NCBI RefSeq assembly: GCF_008642375.1
Contig: NZ_CP029194.1
Coordinates: forward strand, 3,534,001-3,598,000
Reading direction: 5' to 3'
From: Streptomyces venezuelae
GTDB lineage: Bacteria; Actinomycetota; Actinomycetes; Streptomycetales; Streptomycetaceae
Length of the DNA: 64,000 nt
Shown here: in pieces, positions 29,633 through 39,058 of the stretch
Numbering within the stretch: position 1 is the first letter of the stretch
Layout: each line of letters starts with the position of its first letter
Made by a program: the position numbers and the translations under genes
Notes under the pieces: generated by a model
The model's database searches: none
Seen by the model: the letters and a program-made list of their open reading frames with translations, nothing else
What the model was told of the DNA's origin: nothing

Positions 29633-30538
29633 TCAGTTCTTCTGGATCTGGTCGAAGCTCAGCTCGACCGGGGTCTCGCGACCGAAGATCTCGACGAGGC
29701 CCTTGACCTTCTTCGAGTCCGGGTTGATCTCGTTGATCGTGGCCTGGAGGGTCGCGAAGGGACCGTCCGTGACCGTGACCGAGTCGCCGACCTCGAAGTC
29801 CAGAACCTGGACCTCCAGCTTGCGGGCGGGGGCGGGCTTGCCCTCGGCCTCGGCGGCCTCGCGGGCGGCCTTCTCCTCGGCCTCCGGGGCGAGCATCTTG
29901 ACGATCTCGTCCAGGGTCAGCGGGTACGGGTCGTAGGCGTTGCCCACGAAGCCGGTGACGCCGGGGGTGTTGCGGACGACGCCCCAGGACTCGTTCGTCA
30001 GGTCCATGCGGACGAGAACGTAACCGGGAAGCTTGTTCTGCTTGACGTTCTTCCGCTCGCCGCCCTTGATCTGGACGATCTCTTCCTCGGGGACCTCGGC
30101 CTGGTAGATGAAGTCCTCGACGTTGAGCGAGACGGCACGCTGCTCGAGGTTGGCCTTCACGCGCTTCTCGTAGCCCGCGTAGGTGTGGATGACGTACCAC
30201 TCGCCGGGGAGGGTGCGGAGCTCCTCGCGAAGCGCGGCGACCGGGTCGACCGGGGCGGCCGGCTCGGCCTCCTCCTCGGTCTCGTCCTCGGCGTCCTCGG
30301 CCTCGTCGGACTCCTCGGCGTCGGACTCGTCCGACTCCTCTTCCTCGGCGTCCTCGTCGGACTCCTCGGCGTCAGCCTCGTCCTCGTCGGCCTCGGCGTG
30401 GAGAGCGGCTTCCTCGGCGGCGTCGCCCGCAGCGTCGTCAGCAGCGTCGGCCTGGTCCTCGTCGGCGGCCTCGACGATGTCCAGCTCGTCCTCGACGGAC
30501 TCGGACTCGAAGGCGTCGTTCAGGTTCGCGTCAGACAC
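29633..30538 (-). CDS. nusG: Transcription termination/antitermination factor NusG
   Basis: A 301-residue protein. The first 115 residues are a very acidic, low-complexity extension ([18 protein letters not shown]), a known feature of Streptomyces NusG. The NGN domain follows ([20 protein letters not shown]), then the KOW domain near the C-terminus ([20 protein letters not shown]). It binds RNA polymerase and links it to Rho and the ribosome. Confidence 0.96.
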   Translation of the reverse strand: MSDANLNDAFESESVEDELDIVEAADEDQADAADDAAGDAAEEAALHAEADEDEADAEESDEDAEEEESDESDAEESDEAEDAEDETEEEAEPAAPVDPVAALREELRTLPGEWYVIHTYAGYEKRVKANLEQRAVSLNVEDFIYQAEVPEEEIVQIKGGERKNVKQNKLPGYVLVRMDLTNESWGVVRNTPGVTGFVGNAYDPYPLTLDEIVKMLAPEAEEKAAREAAEAEGKPAPARKLEVQVLDFEVGDSVTVTDGPFATLQATINEINPDSKKVKGLVEIFGRETPVELSFDQIQKN

Positions 30539-30582
30539 GGTGGCTGCTTCTTCCTGCGATACAGATGGGGTGGAACAAAAAG

Positions 30583-30870
30583 TCAGCCGAAGACGTACTT
30601 GACTGCTTCCTGGAAGCCATAGTCAATCACGGTGACAAGGCCGATCATGATGACGACGAAGATAATCACCACAGTGGTGTACGACGTCAGCTGGCTGCGA
30701 GTGGGCCAGACGACCTTGCGGAGCTCCGCGACGATCTGGCGGTAGAAGAGCGCGAGACGGCCCAGAGGGCCCTTCTTGCCGCGCTTGCCGCCCTTGCGAG
30801 TCTTCTTCTTCGACTCGGAGGCCTCGTCATCGGCATCAGGCATGTCGATGGAGCCTACGGCGTCCGTCAC
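30583..30870 (-). CDS. secE: Preprotein translocase subunit SecE
   Basis: A 95-residue protein with a charged N-terminus and a single conserved C-terminal membrane helix preceded by [20 protein letters not shown], the SecE signature. Part of the SecYEG channel. It lies 44 bp upstream of nusG in one operon. Confidence 0.95.
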   Translation of the reverse strand: MTDAVGSIDMPDADDEASESKKKTRKGGKRGKKGPLGRLALFYRQIVAELRKVVWPTRSQLTSYTTVVIIFVVIMIGLVTVIDYGFQEAVKYVFG

Positions 30871-30974
30871 GATCTCTCACCTGATTCCGGGTCGGCCGTG
30901 CCGCGCCCGGGATGGAGCCGCACGGCGGTGCAATGAAGTACGTACATGCGCACAACACCTGGCGGTGTGTGTAG

Positions 30975-31047
30975 CAGGGCCGGAGGGACTTGAACCCCCA
31001 ACCGCCGGTTTTGGAGACCGGTGCTCTACCAATTGAGCTACGACCCT
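30975..31047 (-). tRNA. tRNA-Trp (CCA anticodon)
   Basis: A 73-nt cloverleaf: acceptor AGGGTCG with CGGCCCT, D-stem GCTC/GAGC, anticodon loop CTCCAAA and T-loop TTCAAGT. The 3' CCA is not encoded. Location upstream of secE is standard in Streptomyces. Confidence 0.95.
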
Positions 31048-31253
31048 TTGTTGGTGCCCCTCAACGTACCGCATCGTGAGATGTGGTCGGTGCGGGCCAA
31101 CGAGGAGTGAGCATACGTGGTCATGGGGGTCCGCGTCGAACAGAAACCACGCCGACCTGCTCTCGGACGGGCGTACGACCGGTAATGACCGTTCCTGTCC
31201 GGTCCTTGAAACCTGTGTGCCGGGCCCTGATCCGGTCTGGGACCATGGGCCGT

Positions 31254-32480
31254 ATGAGCGCTGCTACCCCTCCCACCGAGCGTCGGGTCTCCGCCCGCAT
31301 CGGTGCGATCTCCGAGTCCGCCACCCTCGCCGTCGACGCCAAGGCCAAGGCCCTCAAGGCCGCCGGGCGCCCGGTGATCGGCTTCGGTGCCGGTGAGCCC
31401 GACTTCCCGACCCCCGACTACATCGTCGAGGCGGCCGTCGAGGCCTGCAGGAACCCGAAGTTCCACCGCTACACGCCGGCCGGCGGCCTGCCCGAGCTGA
31501 AGGCCGCGATCGCCGCCAAGACGCTGCGCGACTCGGGCTACGAGGTCGACGCCTCCCAGGTCCTCGTGACCAACGGCGGCAAGCAGGCGATCTACGAGGC
31601 CTTCGCCGCGATCCTCGACCCGGGCGACGAGGTCATCGTCCCGGCGCCCTACTGGACGACGTACCCCGAGTCGATCCGCCTCGCGGGCGGTGTCCCGGTG
31701 GAGGTCGTGGCCGACGAGACCACCGGCTACCGGGTCTCCGTCGAGCAGCTGGAGGCCGCGCGCACGGAGAAGACGAAGGTCGTCCTCTTCGTCTCGCCGT
31801 CCAACCCGACCGGCGCGGTGTACTCCGAGGCCGAGACCGAGGCGATCGGCCGCTGGGCCGTCGAGCACGGTCTGTGGGTCCTGACGGACGAGATCTACGA
31901 GCACCTGGTCTACGGCGGCGCCTCGGCGGTCTCCCTGCCGGCCGTCATGCCGGAGCTGCGCGACAAGTGCATCGTCGTCAACGGTGTCGCCAAGACGTAC
32001 GCGATGACGGGCTGGCGCGTGGGCTGGATCATCGGCCCGAAGGACGTCGTGAAGGCCGCGACCAACCTCCAGTCGCACGCCACGTCGAACGTGAGCAACG
32101 TGGCGCAGGTGGCCGCGCTGGCCGCCGTGTCCGGCGACCTGGACGCCGTCGAGGAGATGGGGCGCGCCTTCGACCGGCGCCGCCAGACGATCGTGCGGAT
32201 GCTCAACGAGATCGAGGGCGTCTACTGCCCGACCCCCGAGGGCGCGTTCTACGTGTACCCCTCGGTGAAGGGTCTGCTCGGCAAGGAGATCCGCGGCAAG
32301 CGCCCCGAGACCTCGGTCGAGCTCGCGGCCCTGATCCTCGACGAGGCCGAGGTCGCGGTCGTCCCCGGCGAGGCCTTCGGCACGCCCGGCTACCTGCGCC
32401 TGTCGTACGCGCTCGGCGACGAGGACCTGGTCGAGGGTGTGTCCCGGATGCAGAAGCTGCTGGCCGAGGCGACCGCGTAG
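31254..32480 (+). CDS. aspC: Aspartate aminotransferase (class I PLP enzyme)
   Basis: A 408-residue enzyme that moves the amino group between aspartate and 2-oxoglutarate. The PLP-binding lysine lies in [16 protein letters not shown] (about residue 247). Other class I motifs are [20 protein letters not shown] and [11 protein letters not shown], and the substrate-carboxylate Arg lies near the C-terminus (GYLRLSYA). ATG 31254 gives the usual [13 protein letters not shown] start; an in-frame ATG three codons earlier is possible. Confidence 0.93.
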   Translation: MSAATPPTERRVSARIGAISESATLAVDAKAKALKAAGRPVIGFGAGEPDFPTPDYIVEAAVEACRNPKFHRYTPAGGLPELKAAIAAKTLRDSGYEVDASQVLVTNGGKQAIYEAFAAILDPGDEVIVPAPYWTTYPESIRLAGGVPVEVVADETTGYRVSVEQLEAARTEKTKVVLFVSPSNPTGAVYSEAETEAIGRWAVEHGLWVLTDEIYEHLVYGGASAVSLPAVMPELRDKCIVVNGVAKTYAMTGWRVGWIIGPKDVVKAATNLQSHATSNVSNVAQVAALAAVSGDLDAVEEMGRAFDRRRQTIVRMLNEIEGVYCPTPEGAFYVYPSVKGLLGKEIRGKRPETSVELAALILDEAEVAVVPGEAFGTPGYLRLSYALGDEDLVEGVSRMQKLLAEATA

Positions 32481-32508
32481 TCGGTACCGCCCGGTGACAT
32501 CACTGACC

Positions 32509-32543
32509 GGGCCCCCGGTTCTTCGGAACCGGGGGCCCGTTTT
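32509..32543 (+). terminator. Terminator after the aminotransferase gene
   Basis: A perfect 13-bp stem (32509-32521 with 32526-32538), TTCG tetraloop and a GTTTTT tail: a textbook intrinsic terminator. Confidence 0.9.
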
Positions 32544-32613
32544 TGCGTTCTAGCAAGGTCCCGATCGGGGAAACGGGGTGCCTTCGTCCATTCGGGTGCG
32601 GCAGTATCAGTCG

Positions 32614-33636
32614 ATGGAGCACGTTTCACGCGACATCACCCTGCTGCCCAAGGCCCATCTGCACCTGCACTTCACCGGTTCGATGCGGCCCACGACGCTC
32701 ATCGAGCTGGCCGACAAGTACGGCGTCCATCTCCCCGATGCTCTGAGCAGCGGTACGCCCCCGAAACTGCGGGCGACCGACGAGCGCGGCTGGTTCCGCT
32801 TCCAGCGTCTGTACGACATCGCCCGCTCCTGCCTGCGCGAGCCCGAGGACATCCGGCGGCTCGTCCGCGAGGCGGCCGAGGAAGACGTCAGGGACGGCTC
32901 GGGCTGGCTGGAGATCCAGGTCGACCCCACCTCGTACGCGCCGCTGCTCGGCGGACTCATCGCGGCCATGGAGATCATCCTGGACGCGGTCGACTCGGCG
33001 TCCCGGGAGACCGGGCTCGGGATGCGGGTGCTCGTCGCCGCGAACCGGATGAAGCATCCCCTGGAGGCGCGGACGCTCGCCCGGCTCGCGGTGCGGTACG
33101 CGGACCGGGGCGTGGTCGGCTTCGGGCTCTCCAACGACGAGCGGCGGGGCATGGCGCGCGACTTCGACCGCGCGTTCTCGATCGCCCGTGACGGCGGTCT
33201 GCTCGCGGCCCCGCACGGCGGCGAGCTGACGGGCCCGGCTTCGGTACGGGACTGCCTGGACGATCTGCGGGCCTCGCGCGTCGGCCACGGGGTGCGGGCG
33301 GCCGAGGACCCCCGGCTGCTGCGGAAGCTCGCGGAGCGGGGGGTGACCTGCGAGGTCTGCCCCGCGTCGAACGTGGCACTCGGCGTGTACGAGCGGCACG
33401 AGGACGTACCGCTGCGGACGCTCTTCGAGGCCGGGGTGCCGATGGCGCTGGGCGCGGACGACCCGCTGCTCTTCGGCTCGCGGCTCGCCGCGCAGTACGA
33501 GATCGCCCGTCGGCACCACGGGTTCACGGACGCGGAGCTGGCGGAGCTGGCCCGTCAGTCGGTGCGCGGCTCGGCGGCCCCGGAGGGCGTCCGGGCGAAG
33601 CTGCTGGCGGGGATCGACGACTGGATCGCCGACTGA
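32614..33636 (+). CDS. Adenosine deaminase family protein
   Basis: A 340-residue protein of the adenosine/AMP deaminase TIM-barrel family. It has the metal ligands of HLHLHFTG near the N-terminus, HGGELTG (about residue 205), the RVGHGVRAAEDP segment and an ALGADDPLLFG segment with the catalytic-site Asp pair. Adenosine is the likely substrate, though this subgroup in actinobacteria also includes enzymes for modified purines. ATG 32614 is chosen because the upstream extension lacks coding character. Confidence 0.85.
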   Translation: MEHVSRDITLLPKAHLHLHFTGSMRPTTLIELADKYGVHLPDALSSGTPPKLRATDERGWFRFQRLYDIARSCLREPEDIRRLVREAAEEDVRDGSGWLEIQVDPTSYAPLLGGLIAAMEIILDAVDSASRETGLGMRVLVAANRMKHPLEARTLARLAVRYADRGVVGFGLSNDERRGMARDFDRAFSIARDGGLLAAPHGGELTGPASVRDCLDDLRASRVGHGVRAAEDPRLLRKLAERGVTCEVCPASNVALGVYERHEDVPLRTLFEAGVPMALGADDPLLFGSRLAAQYEIARRHHGFTDAELAELARQSVRGSAAPEGVRAKLLAGIDDWIAD

Positions 33637-33649
33637 TCCGTCGTCGGGG

Positions 33650-34249
33650 TCACCGGCCGAGCCCGTGCATCAGCGTGCGTGCGATCGAGCGGGCGAACTC
33701 GTCGAGCGGCTCGGGCGGGCCGCCGGCCTCGGTCATCTCGTACGCGAAGGCCCGCTGGACGCAGGCGCCGAGGAGGAGCGCGGCGGCCGCCCTGGGGTCG
33801 GCTCCGGCGGCGACGCGGCCGAGGCGCTGCTCGGTGCGGAGGTAGGCGGTGAGCCCCTCGACGGGCTTGTGCGGGCCGGCGCCCAGTCTGCGCATGCCCT
33901 CGTCGTGGCGGGCCTTGAGCTGTGGCTCCGCGTAGAGCGAGGCGGCCATCGGGAAGCTCTCCTCGTAGAAGAGGGCGGCCTGCCGGGCGATGTCCGTGAG
34001 GTTCTCCTCGACGGTGCGGCTGCCGGGGTCGGCGGCGAGGGCGCCGAGCAGTCCGCCGAGGCGGGGCAGCCGTTCGTCGAGGACGGTCAGGAAGAGCTCT
34101 TCCTTGCTCGCGAAGTACTTGTAGAGCGCCGCCTCCGAGCATCCGGCGGCCTTGGCGATCTCCTTGGTCGTGGTGCGGGCGAGCCCCGCCGTCCGCATGA
34201 GGTCGCGCGCGGCGTCGATGATCCGTACGCGGGTCGGCTTCTGTTCCAT
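33650..34249 (-). CDS. TetR-family transcriptional regulator
   Basis: A 199-residue protein with an N-terminal TetR HTH: TRVRIIDAARDLMRTAGLAR, then TTKEIAKAAGCSEAALYKYF. The C-terminal helical domain would bind a small ligand. ATG 34249 is taken because the protein then starts just before the HTH. The gene is divergent from the NAD(P)-binding protein at 34337, which it probably represses through the palindrome between them. Confidence 0.88.
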   Translation of the reverse strand: MEQKPTRVRIIDAARDLMRTAGLARTTTKEIAKAAGCSEAALYKYFASKEELFLTVLDERLPRLGGLLGALAADPGSRTVEENLTDIARQAALFYEESFPMAASLYAEPQLKARHDEGMRRLGAGPHKPVEGLTAYLRTEQRLGRVAAGADPRAAAALLLGACVQRAFAYEMTEAGGPPEPLDEFARSIARTLMHGLGR

Positions 34250-34298
34250 GCATCCTCCACTCGCGCTTGACGCGTGAGTGAGTATCCACCCACCCTGG

Positions 34299-34318
34299 GG
34301 GTGAGTGAACACTTACCC
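34299..34318. promoter_or_regulatory. Probable TetR operator palindrome
   Basis: GGGTGAGTG (34299-34307) and CACTTACCC (34310-34318) form an inverted repeat with a two-base centre and one mismatch, located 18 bp before the divergent oxidoreductase gene and 50 bp from the TetR gene start. Partial copies of GTGAGTGA lie next to it. Confidence 0.6.
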
Positions 34319-34336
34319 ACCCCGGGAGGGTGCGAC

Positions 34337-34969
34337 ATGAAGCTCACAGTCTTCGGCGCGACCGGCGGTATCGGCCGGGAGATCGTCCGCCAGGCACTGG
34401 CCTCGGGCCACGAGGTGACGGCGGTGGTACGGGACCCCGCGCGGCTGGCGGTCACCGGCGAGCGGCTCGTGGTCCACCGGGCGGACCTCACCGACCCGGA
34501 GGCCCTGCGCCCGGCCGTCGCCGGCAGGGACGCCGTGCTCTCGGGTCTCGGCGCGCGCGGTCGGGCGAACGCGGGCGTGGCGGCGCGGCTGACCGGCTCG
34601 GTGCTCGCGGCCATGGAGGCGGAGCGGGTGCGGCGGCTCGTGGTGGTCAGCGCGGCGCCGCTGGGCCCGGCCGCGGAGGGCGACGGAATGCTCGACAAAG
34701 CCGCCCTCGCGGTGATCAACCGTGTCCTGAAGGACATCTACGCCGATCTGCGGGTGATGGAGTCCGCGCTGGCGGCGAGCGCCACGGACTGGACCTCGGT
34801 CCGCCCTCCGAAGCTGACGGACAAGCCCTTCACCGGCCGGTACCGCACGGTCGTCGGCGGCAACCCGCCCCGGGGCCGCACGCTGGCCCGCGCGGACGTG
34901 GCCCACGCGATGCTGGCGATGATCGACGCCCCGGCGACGGTCGGTCAGGGCGTCGGAGTCGCGTACTAG
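34337..34969 (+). CDS. NAD(P)-binding atypical SDR family protein
   Basis: A 210-residue protein. The N-terminal TVFGATGGIGREIVRQAL is a dinucleotide-binding Rossmann motif (GATGxxG). The sequence follows the atypical SDR / NmrA pattern with RPPKLTD and a short C-terminal domain. A flavin or quinone reductase or a redox-sensing role is possible. It is probably controlled by the divergent TetR regulator. Confidence 0.8.
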   Translation: MKLTVFGATGGIGREIVRQALASGHEVTAVVRDPARLAVTGERLVVHRADLTDPEALRPAVAGRDAVLSGLGARGRANAGVAARLTGSVLAAMEAERVRRLVVVSAAPLGPAAEGDGMLDKAALAVINRVLKDIYADLRVMESALAASATDWTSVRPPKLTDKPFTGRYRTVVGGNPPRGRTLARADVAHAMLAMIDAPATVGQGVGVAY

Positions 34970-35015
34970 GGGGTGTCCGTCCGGCGGATCGGGGCCGGAC
35001 CGGCCCTGGGAGCGG

Positions 35016-36074
35016 CTACAGCTCCACGCCCACCGTGACGGGCTCGTTGACGAGGGTGATCCCGAAGGCGTCCCGCACCCCGGCGACGACCTCGCGGGCG
35101 AGGGCCAGGAGGTCCTCGGTGGTCGCCTCGCCGCGGTTGGTGAGGGCGAGCGTGTGCTTGGTGGAGATCCGGGCGGGCCCTGTTCCGTACCCCTTGGTGA
35201 ACCCGGCCCGGTCGATCAGCCAGGCCGCGGAGGTCTTCACGGCGCCGTCCTCGCCCGTGGGGAAGGCCGGCGGGGTGACGTCGGGGCCGAGCCGTCCGGC
35301 CACGCGCGCGAGGAAGGTCTCGTACTCCCCCGCCGTGAGGATCGGGTTCGTGAAGAACGAGCCGGCGGACCAGGTGTCGTGGTCCGCCGGGTCCAGGACC
35401 ATGCCCTTGCCGGCGCGGAGCTTCAGGACGGTCTCACGGGCGGTCGCGAGCGGGACGCGGTCGCCGGCCTCGACGCCGAGGGCGCGGGCGGTCTCCGGGT
35501 ACTTGATCGGCGCCGACATCCCGTCCGCGTCCTCGAGCTCGAAGCGGACCCGCAGCACCACGTACCGCTCGGGCTGGTCCTTGAAGAGGCTGTGGCGGTA
35601 CGAGAAGGCACACTCGGCGTTGGTGAGGGTGACGGTCTCCTCGGTGAGCCGGTCGTAGGCGACGACCTCGGTGACGGTGGCGGAGACGTCCTGCCCGTAC
35701 GCGCCGACGTTCTGGATCGGGGTCGCTCCGGCCGAGCCGGGGATGCCGGCGAGGCACTCGATCCCGGCGAGCCCTGCCTCGACGGTCCGCGCGACGGCGT
35801 CCGTCCAGACCTCGCCCGCGGCGAGCTCCAGGCGCGTGCCCTCCAGGGCGAAGCCGGCGGTGGCGATGCGCAGCGCCGTGCCGTCGAAGCCCTTGTCCCC
35901 GATGACCAGGTTGGAGCCGCCGCCGATGACGAGCAGCGGGGTGCCCGTGGCGTCGGCCTCGCGGACGGCCGCGACCACCTCGTCGTCGGTGGTGGCGGTG
36001 ACGAGCCGGGTGGCGGGTCCGCCGAGCCGGAAGGTGGTCAGGGGGGCGAGGGTGGCGTCGTGGAGTGGCTGCAC
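35016..36074 (-). CDS. murB: UDP-N-acetylenolpyruvoylglucosamine reductase
   Basis: A 352-residue FAD enzyme that makes UDP-MurNAc in peptidoglycan synthesis. FAD-binding segments are LTTFRLGGPA and IGGGSNLVIGD. Catalytic regions are AGIPGSAGATPIQNVGAYGQ, SYRHSLFK and WSAGSFFTNP. I place the start at GTG 36074, since the protein then begins QPLHDATLAPLTTF after the initiator, as in Streptomyces relatives; upstream ATGs at 36101 and 36134 fall within a terminator hairpin. Streptomyces often has a second murB elsewhere. Confidence 0.9.
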   Translation of the reverse strand: MQPLHDATLAPLTTFRLGGPATRLVTATTDDEVVAAVREADATGTPLLVIGGGSNLVIGDKGFDGTALRIATAGFALEGTRLELAAGEVWTDAVARTVEAGLAGIECLAGIPGSAGATPIQNVGAYGQDVSATVTEVVAYDRLTEETVTLTNAECAFSYRHSLFKDQPERYVVLRVRFELEDADGMSAPIKYPETARALGVEAGDRVPLATARETVLKLRAGKGMVLDPADHDTWSAGSFFTNPILTAGEYETFLARVAGRLGPDVTPPAFPTGEDGAVKTSAAWLIDRAGFTKGYGTGPARISTKHTLALTNRGEATTEDLLALAREVVAGVRDAFGITLVNEPVTVGVEL

Positions 36075-36094
36075 GGGCTCAAGCGTACGAGAAA

Positions 36095-36132
36095 GAGCCA
36101 TGACCCATCGCGCGCGCAAGGGGTCATGGCTC
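36095..36132 (-). terminator. Terminator between MaoC gene and murB
   Basis: A perfect 12-bp inverted repeat (36095-36106 with 36121-36132), followed on the minus strand by TTTCTC. It should end the transcript of the two dehydratase genes just before murB. Confidence 0.65.
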
Positions 36133-36139
36133 ACGGGCG

Positions 36140-36568
36140 TCAGGCGAGCTCGACCACGGCCCGCGACATGCCCAGGACCTTCTGGCCCGCGCTCATGGCG
36201 GTGATGTCGACCCGCACCTTCCGGTCGTCCAGCTTCGCGGCGACCTTGGCGCTGACCTCGATGAGGGCGCCCTGGTCGTCGTTGGGGACGACGACGGGCT
36301 TGGTGAAGCGGACGCCGTACTCGACGACGGCGGCGGGGTCGCCGGCCCAGTCGGTGACGACGCGGATCGCCTCGGCCATGGTGAACATGCCGTGGGCGAT
36401 GACGTCCGGGAGGCCGACCTCCACCGCGAACTTCTCGTTCCAGTGGATGGGGTTGAAGTCCCCGGAGGCGCCGGCGTACCGCACGAGTGTGGCGCGCGTC
36501 ACCGGGAAGCTCTGCGCGGGCAGCTCGGTGCCGACCTCGACCTCGTCGTAGGCGATCTTGGCGGTCAT
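36140..36568 (-). CDS. MaoC-family dehydratase
   Basis: A 142-residue hot-dog-fold protein with the hydratase signature: SGDFNPIHWNEKFAVEVGLP holds the catalytic Asp and His, then AHGMFTMAE. It is encoded two bases after its partner gene. In actinobacteria such pairs form heterodimeric (3R)-hydroxyacyl dehydratases. The partner supplies the N-terminal-type domain, so the pair likely acts on a fatty acyl thioester. Confidence 0.85.
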   Translation of the reverse strand: MTAKIAYDEVEVGTELPAQSFPVTRATLVRYAGASGDFNPIHWNEKFAVEVGLPDVIAHGMFTMAEAIRVVTDWAGDPAAVVEYGVRFTKPVVVPNDDQGALIEVSAKVAAKLDDRKVRVDITAMSAGQKVLGMSRAVVELA

Positions 36569-36570
36569 GG

Positions 36571-37023
36571 TCAGGCCCCCTCGGGTGCGCGGGAGACGAG
36601 TTTCGTCCAGGCGGTCACGACGTGCTCGCCGGAGGCGTCGTGGACCTCGCCGCGGATGTCCAGGATGTCGTTGCCCGCGAGGGACTTGATCGCCTCGATG
36701 GTGGAGGTGACCGAGAGCCGGTCCCCGGCGCGTACGGGCCGGGTGTAGGCGAACTTCTGGTCGCCGTGGACCACGCGGCTGTAGTCGAGGCCGAGCTGCG
36801 GGTCCTCGATGACGGCGCCCGCGGCCTTGAACGTGATGGCGAACACAAAGGTGGGCGGGGCGATCACGTCGGAGTGGCCGAGCGCCTTGGCCGCCTCGGT
36901 GTCGGTGTACGCGGGATTGGCGTCACCGATCGCCTCGGCGAACTCGCGGATCTTCTCGCGGCCGACCTCGTAGGCCGCGGTGGGCGGATAGGTCCGGCCC
37001 ACGAAGGACTGGTCGAGCGCCAT
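36571..37023 (-). CDS. MaoC-type N-terminal-domain protein (UPF0336 family)
   Basis: A 150-residue hot-dog protein, start ATG 37023 (MALDQSFVGRTYPPTAAYEV) as in related Streptomyces proteins. It contains GDANPAYTDTEAAKALGHSD and APPTFVFAITF, the pattern of the dehydratase-like partner (HadA/HadC type). Cotranscribed with the MaoC gene. Confidence 0.85.
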   Translation of the reverse strand: MALDQSFVGRTYPPTAAYEVGREKIREFAEAIGDANPAYTDTEAAKALGHSDVIAPPTFVFAITFKAAGAVIEDPQLGLDYSRVVHGDQKFAYTRPVRAGDRLSVTSTIEAIKSLAGNDILDIRGEVHDASGEHVVTAWTKLVSRAPEGA

Positions 37024-37065
37024 GGACTCGATACCTCCTGGATTCATTGCCGTGCGGACAAACGA

Positions 37066-37099
37066 CACGAGGCCGCCCCCTGGTGGGGACGGCCTCGTG
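37066..37099 (-). terminator. Terminator after rpmG
   Basis: A 15-bp stem with one G-T pair (37066-37080 with 37085-37099) and a four-base loop, right after the rpmG stop on the minus strand. Confidence 0.7.
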
Positions 37100-37110
37100 T
37101 ACGAGCCTGA

Positions 37111-37275
37111 TTAACGCGTCTCGCGGTGCGCAGTGTGCGAGTTGCAGCGAGGGCAGTGCTTCTTCATCTCAAGACGGTCCGGGTTGTTACGCCGGTTCTT
37201 CTTGGTGATGTAGTTCCGCTCCTTGCACTCCACGCAGGCCAGCGTGATCTTCGGGCGGACGTCGGTGGCAGCCAC
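37111..37275 (-). CDS. rpmG: 50S ribosomal protein L33
   Basis: A 54-residue protein from GTG 37275. It has two zinc-binding pairs (CVEC and CPRC) and [20 protein letters not shown], so it is the zinc-containing L33 form. Streptomyces have several L33 copies; this locus beside the tRNA-Met and tRNA-Thr genes is the usual one. Confidence 0.95.
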
Positions 37276-37364
37276 GTGAGTGCTCCTTGACGGACGGATG
37301 GGATGGATGAACGCATAAAAGAGTAGCCGATCGCAGGACCGACCCCACAATCGGCTACCGTGTG

Positions 37365-37437
37365 TAGCGGTGACCGGACTTGAACCGGTGACACAGCGAT
37401 TATGAGCCGCTTGCTCTACCGACTGAGCTACACCGCT
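37365..37437 (-). tRNA. tRNA-Met (CAU anticodon, elongator type)
   Basis: A 73-nt cloverleaf: acceptor AGCGGTG with CACCGCT (A1-U72 pair, as in elongators), D-stem GCTC/GAGC, anticodon loop CTCATAA, T-loop TTCAAGT. Confidence 0.93.
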
Positions 37438-37481
37438 TTGATGATCCGGATCCCGCCCGAAGGCGGGTTCCTTCTCACCAG

Positions 37482-37554
37482 AGCCCCAATACGGAATCGA
37501 ACCGTAGACCTTCTCCTTACCATGGAGACGCTCTACCGACTGAGCTATTGGGGC
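37482..37554 (-). tRNA. tRNA-Thr (GGU anticodon)
   Basis: A 73-nt cloverleaf: acceptor GCCCCAA with TTGGGGC, anticodon stem TCTCC/GGAGA around the loop ATGGTAA, T-loop TTCGATT. It lies 44 bp upstream of tRNA-Met on the same strand, and a small hairpin (37453-37468) sits between them. Confidence 0.94.
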
Positions 37555-37772
37555 GAGCGAGGAAGACATTACACGGTCTCCGGGCCATCACCCAAATCCG
37601 TTTCCTCGTGCCCTTGCGACGGCCCTGACCAGGCCCGTCACCAGGCGTCACGTACGCCACTCGTGGACTCATCGGTACGACTATTGCGCTCCTCCTCGAA
37701 GGTCGGTCCGAGCCGCCCTAGGCTCTGCCCCACCTTGCGCGATCTTGATCTTGAGGAGCTTTGAGGAGCCCG

Positions 37773-39056
37773 ATGTCAGCCGACAGCAAGCAGCCCCAGC
37801 CACCCGAGGACGGGGCCGCCACCACGGCCGACTCGACCTCGCTCCTGCTCTCCCACGCGCGCCTCACCGACGGCCGGACCGTGGACGTCCGGCTCGTCGG
37901 CGGGCGGATCGAGGCCGTGGGCACGGCTGGCAGCCTCAGCGCAGGCGCCGGTTCCCGTGTCGACCTCGCCGGCTATCTGCTGCTGCCCGCCGCCGCCGAA
38001 CCCCACGCCCACGCCGACACCGCGCTCTCCGCCGACACGCCGGGCCCCGTCTCGTACGCCCCGGACGAGGTGCAGCGGCGGGCCACCGAGGCCGCCCTCC
38101 TCCAGCTGGGCCACGGCGCGACCGCGCTGCGCGCGCACGTGCGGATCGGCGACGTCCAGGGGATCGGCCCCCTGGAGGCGGTCCTCCAGGCGCGGCGCTC
38201 GCTGCGCGGCCTCGCCGACCTGACGGCCGTCGCCGTCCCCCGGCTCCTCACCGGGGTGGCGGGCGCGGACGGGCTCGCCATGCTGCGGGACGCCGTGAAG
38301 ATGGGCGCCGGCGTCGTCGGCGGCTGCCCGGACCTCGACCCGGACCCGGCCGGCTACGTGGAGGCGGTCCTGGAGGTCGCGGCCGAGCACGGCTGCCCGG
38401 TCGACCTGCACACCGACGGGGACGACCCGGCCCGGCTCGCCCGGCTCGCGGCGATGGCCGGCGGGCTGCGGCCCGGGGTGACGATCGGGCCGTGCGCCGG
38501 GCTCGGCCGGCTCCCCGCCGACGCGGCACGGCGGGCGGCGGACCAGCTGGCGGCGGCCGGGGTGACGGTGATGTGCCTGCCGCAGGGCGGCTGCGGGGGC
38601 ACGGAGCTGCGCGGCGCGGCGCCGGTCCGGCTGCTGCGGGCGGCCGGGGTGCGGGTCGCGGCGGGCAGCGGGGCGCTGCGGGACCTGTCGAACCCGGTGG
38701 GGCGCGGGGACCCGCTGGAGGCGGCGTATCTGCTCGCCTCGCTCGGCGGGCTGCCGCCCCAGGAGGCGTACGCGGCGGTGAGCGCGGGGGCGCGGGCCGC
38801 GATGGGGCTGCCTGAGGTGCGGGTGGAGGCGGGCTTCCCTGCGGAGCTGCTCGCGGTGCGCGGCGAGCGGCTCGCGGGCGTGCTGTCCCTCGCGTACAGC
38901 CGGATCGTGGTGCACCGGGGGCGGGTGGTTGCAAGGACGAGCGCGGTGCGGGAGTACTGCGACTCGGCGGCGGCCCTCGATCTGCCCAGGCAGGTGCGGC
39001 CGGAGCGGCCGCCCGAGCCGGGGAGCCCTCCGGCCGGTCCCGTCGTACGGTCGTGA
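37773..39056 (+). CDS. Amidohydrolase-like protein with altered metal site
   Basis: A 427-residue protein of the cytosine-deaminase-like amidohydrolase family, from ATG 37773 behind TTGAGGAG. The first metal motif is present (EPHAHAD) and there is a central His in VDLHTDGD. However, the position where a third His is expected reads IGPCAGLGRL, and the Asp of the usual SDN motif reads GSGALRDL. Loss of two ligands suggests reduced or different catalysis. The C-terminus is a Pro-rich, flexible tail. Substrate unknown. Confidence 0.7.
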   Translation: MSADSKQPQPPEDGAATTADSTSLLLSHARLTDGRTVDVRLVGGRIEAVGTAGSLSAGAGSRVDLAGYLLLPAAAEPHAHADTALSADTPGPVSYAPDEVQRRATEAALLQLGHGATALRAHVRIGDVQGIGPLEAVLQARRSLRGLADLTAVAVPRLLTGVAGADGLAMLRDAVKMGAGVVGGCPDLDPDPAGYVEAVLEVAAEHGCPVDLHTDGDDPARLARLAAMAGGLRPGVTIGPCAGLGRLPADAARRAADQLAAAGVTVMCLPQGGCGGTELRGAAPVRLLRAAGVRVAAGSGALRDLSNPVGRGDPLEAAYLLASLGGLPPQEAYAAVSAGARAAMGLPEVRVEAGFPAELLAVRGERLAGVLSLAYSRIVVHRGRVVARTSAVREYCDSAAALDLPRQVRPERPPEPGSPPAGPVVRS

Positions 39057-39058
39057 GT

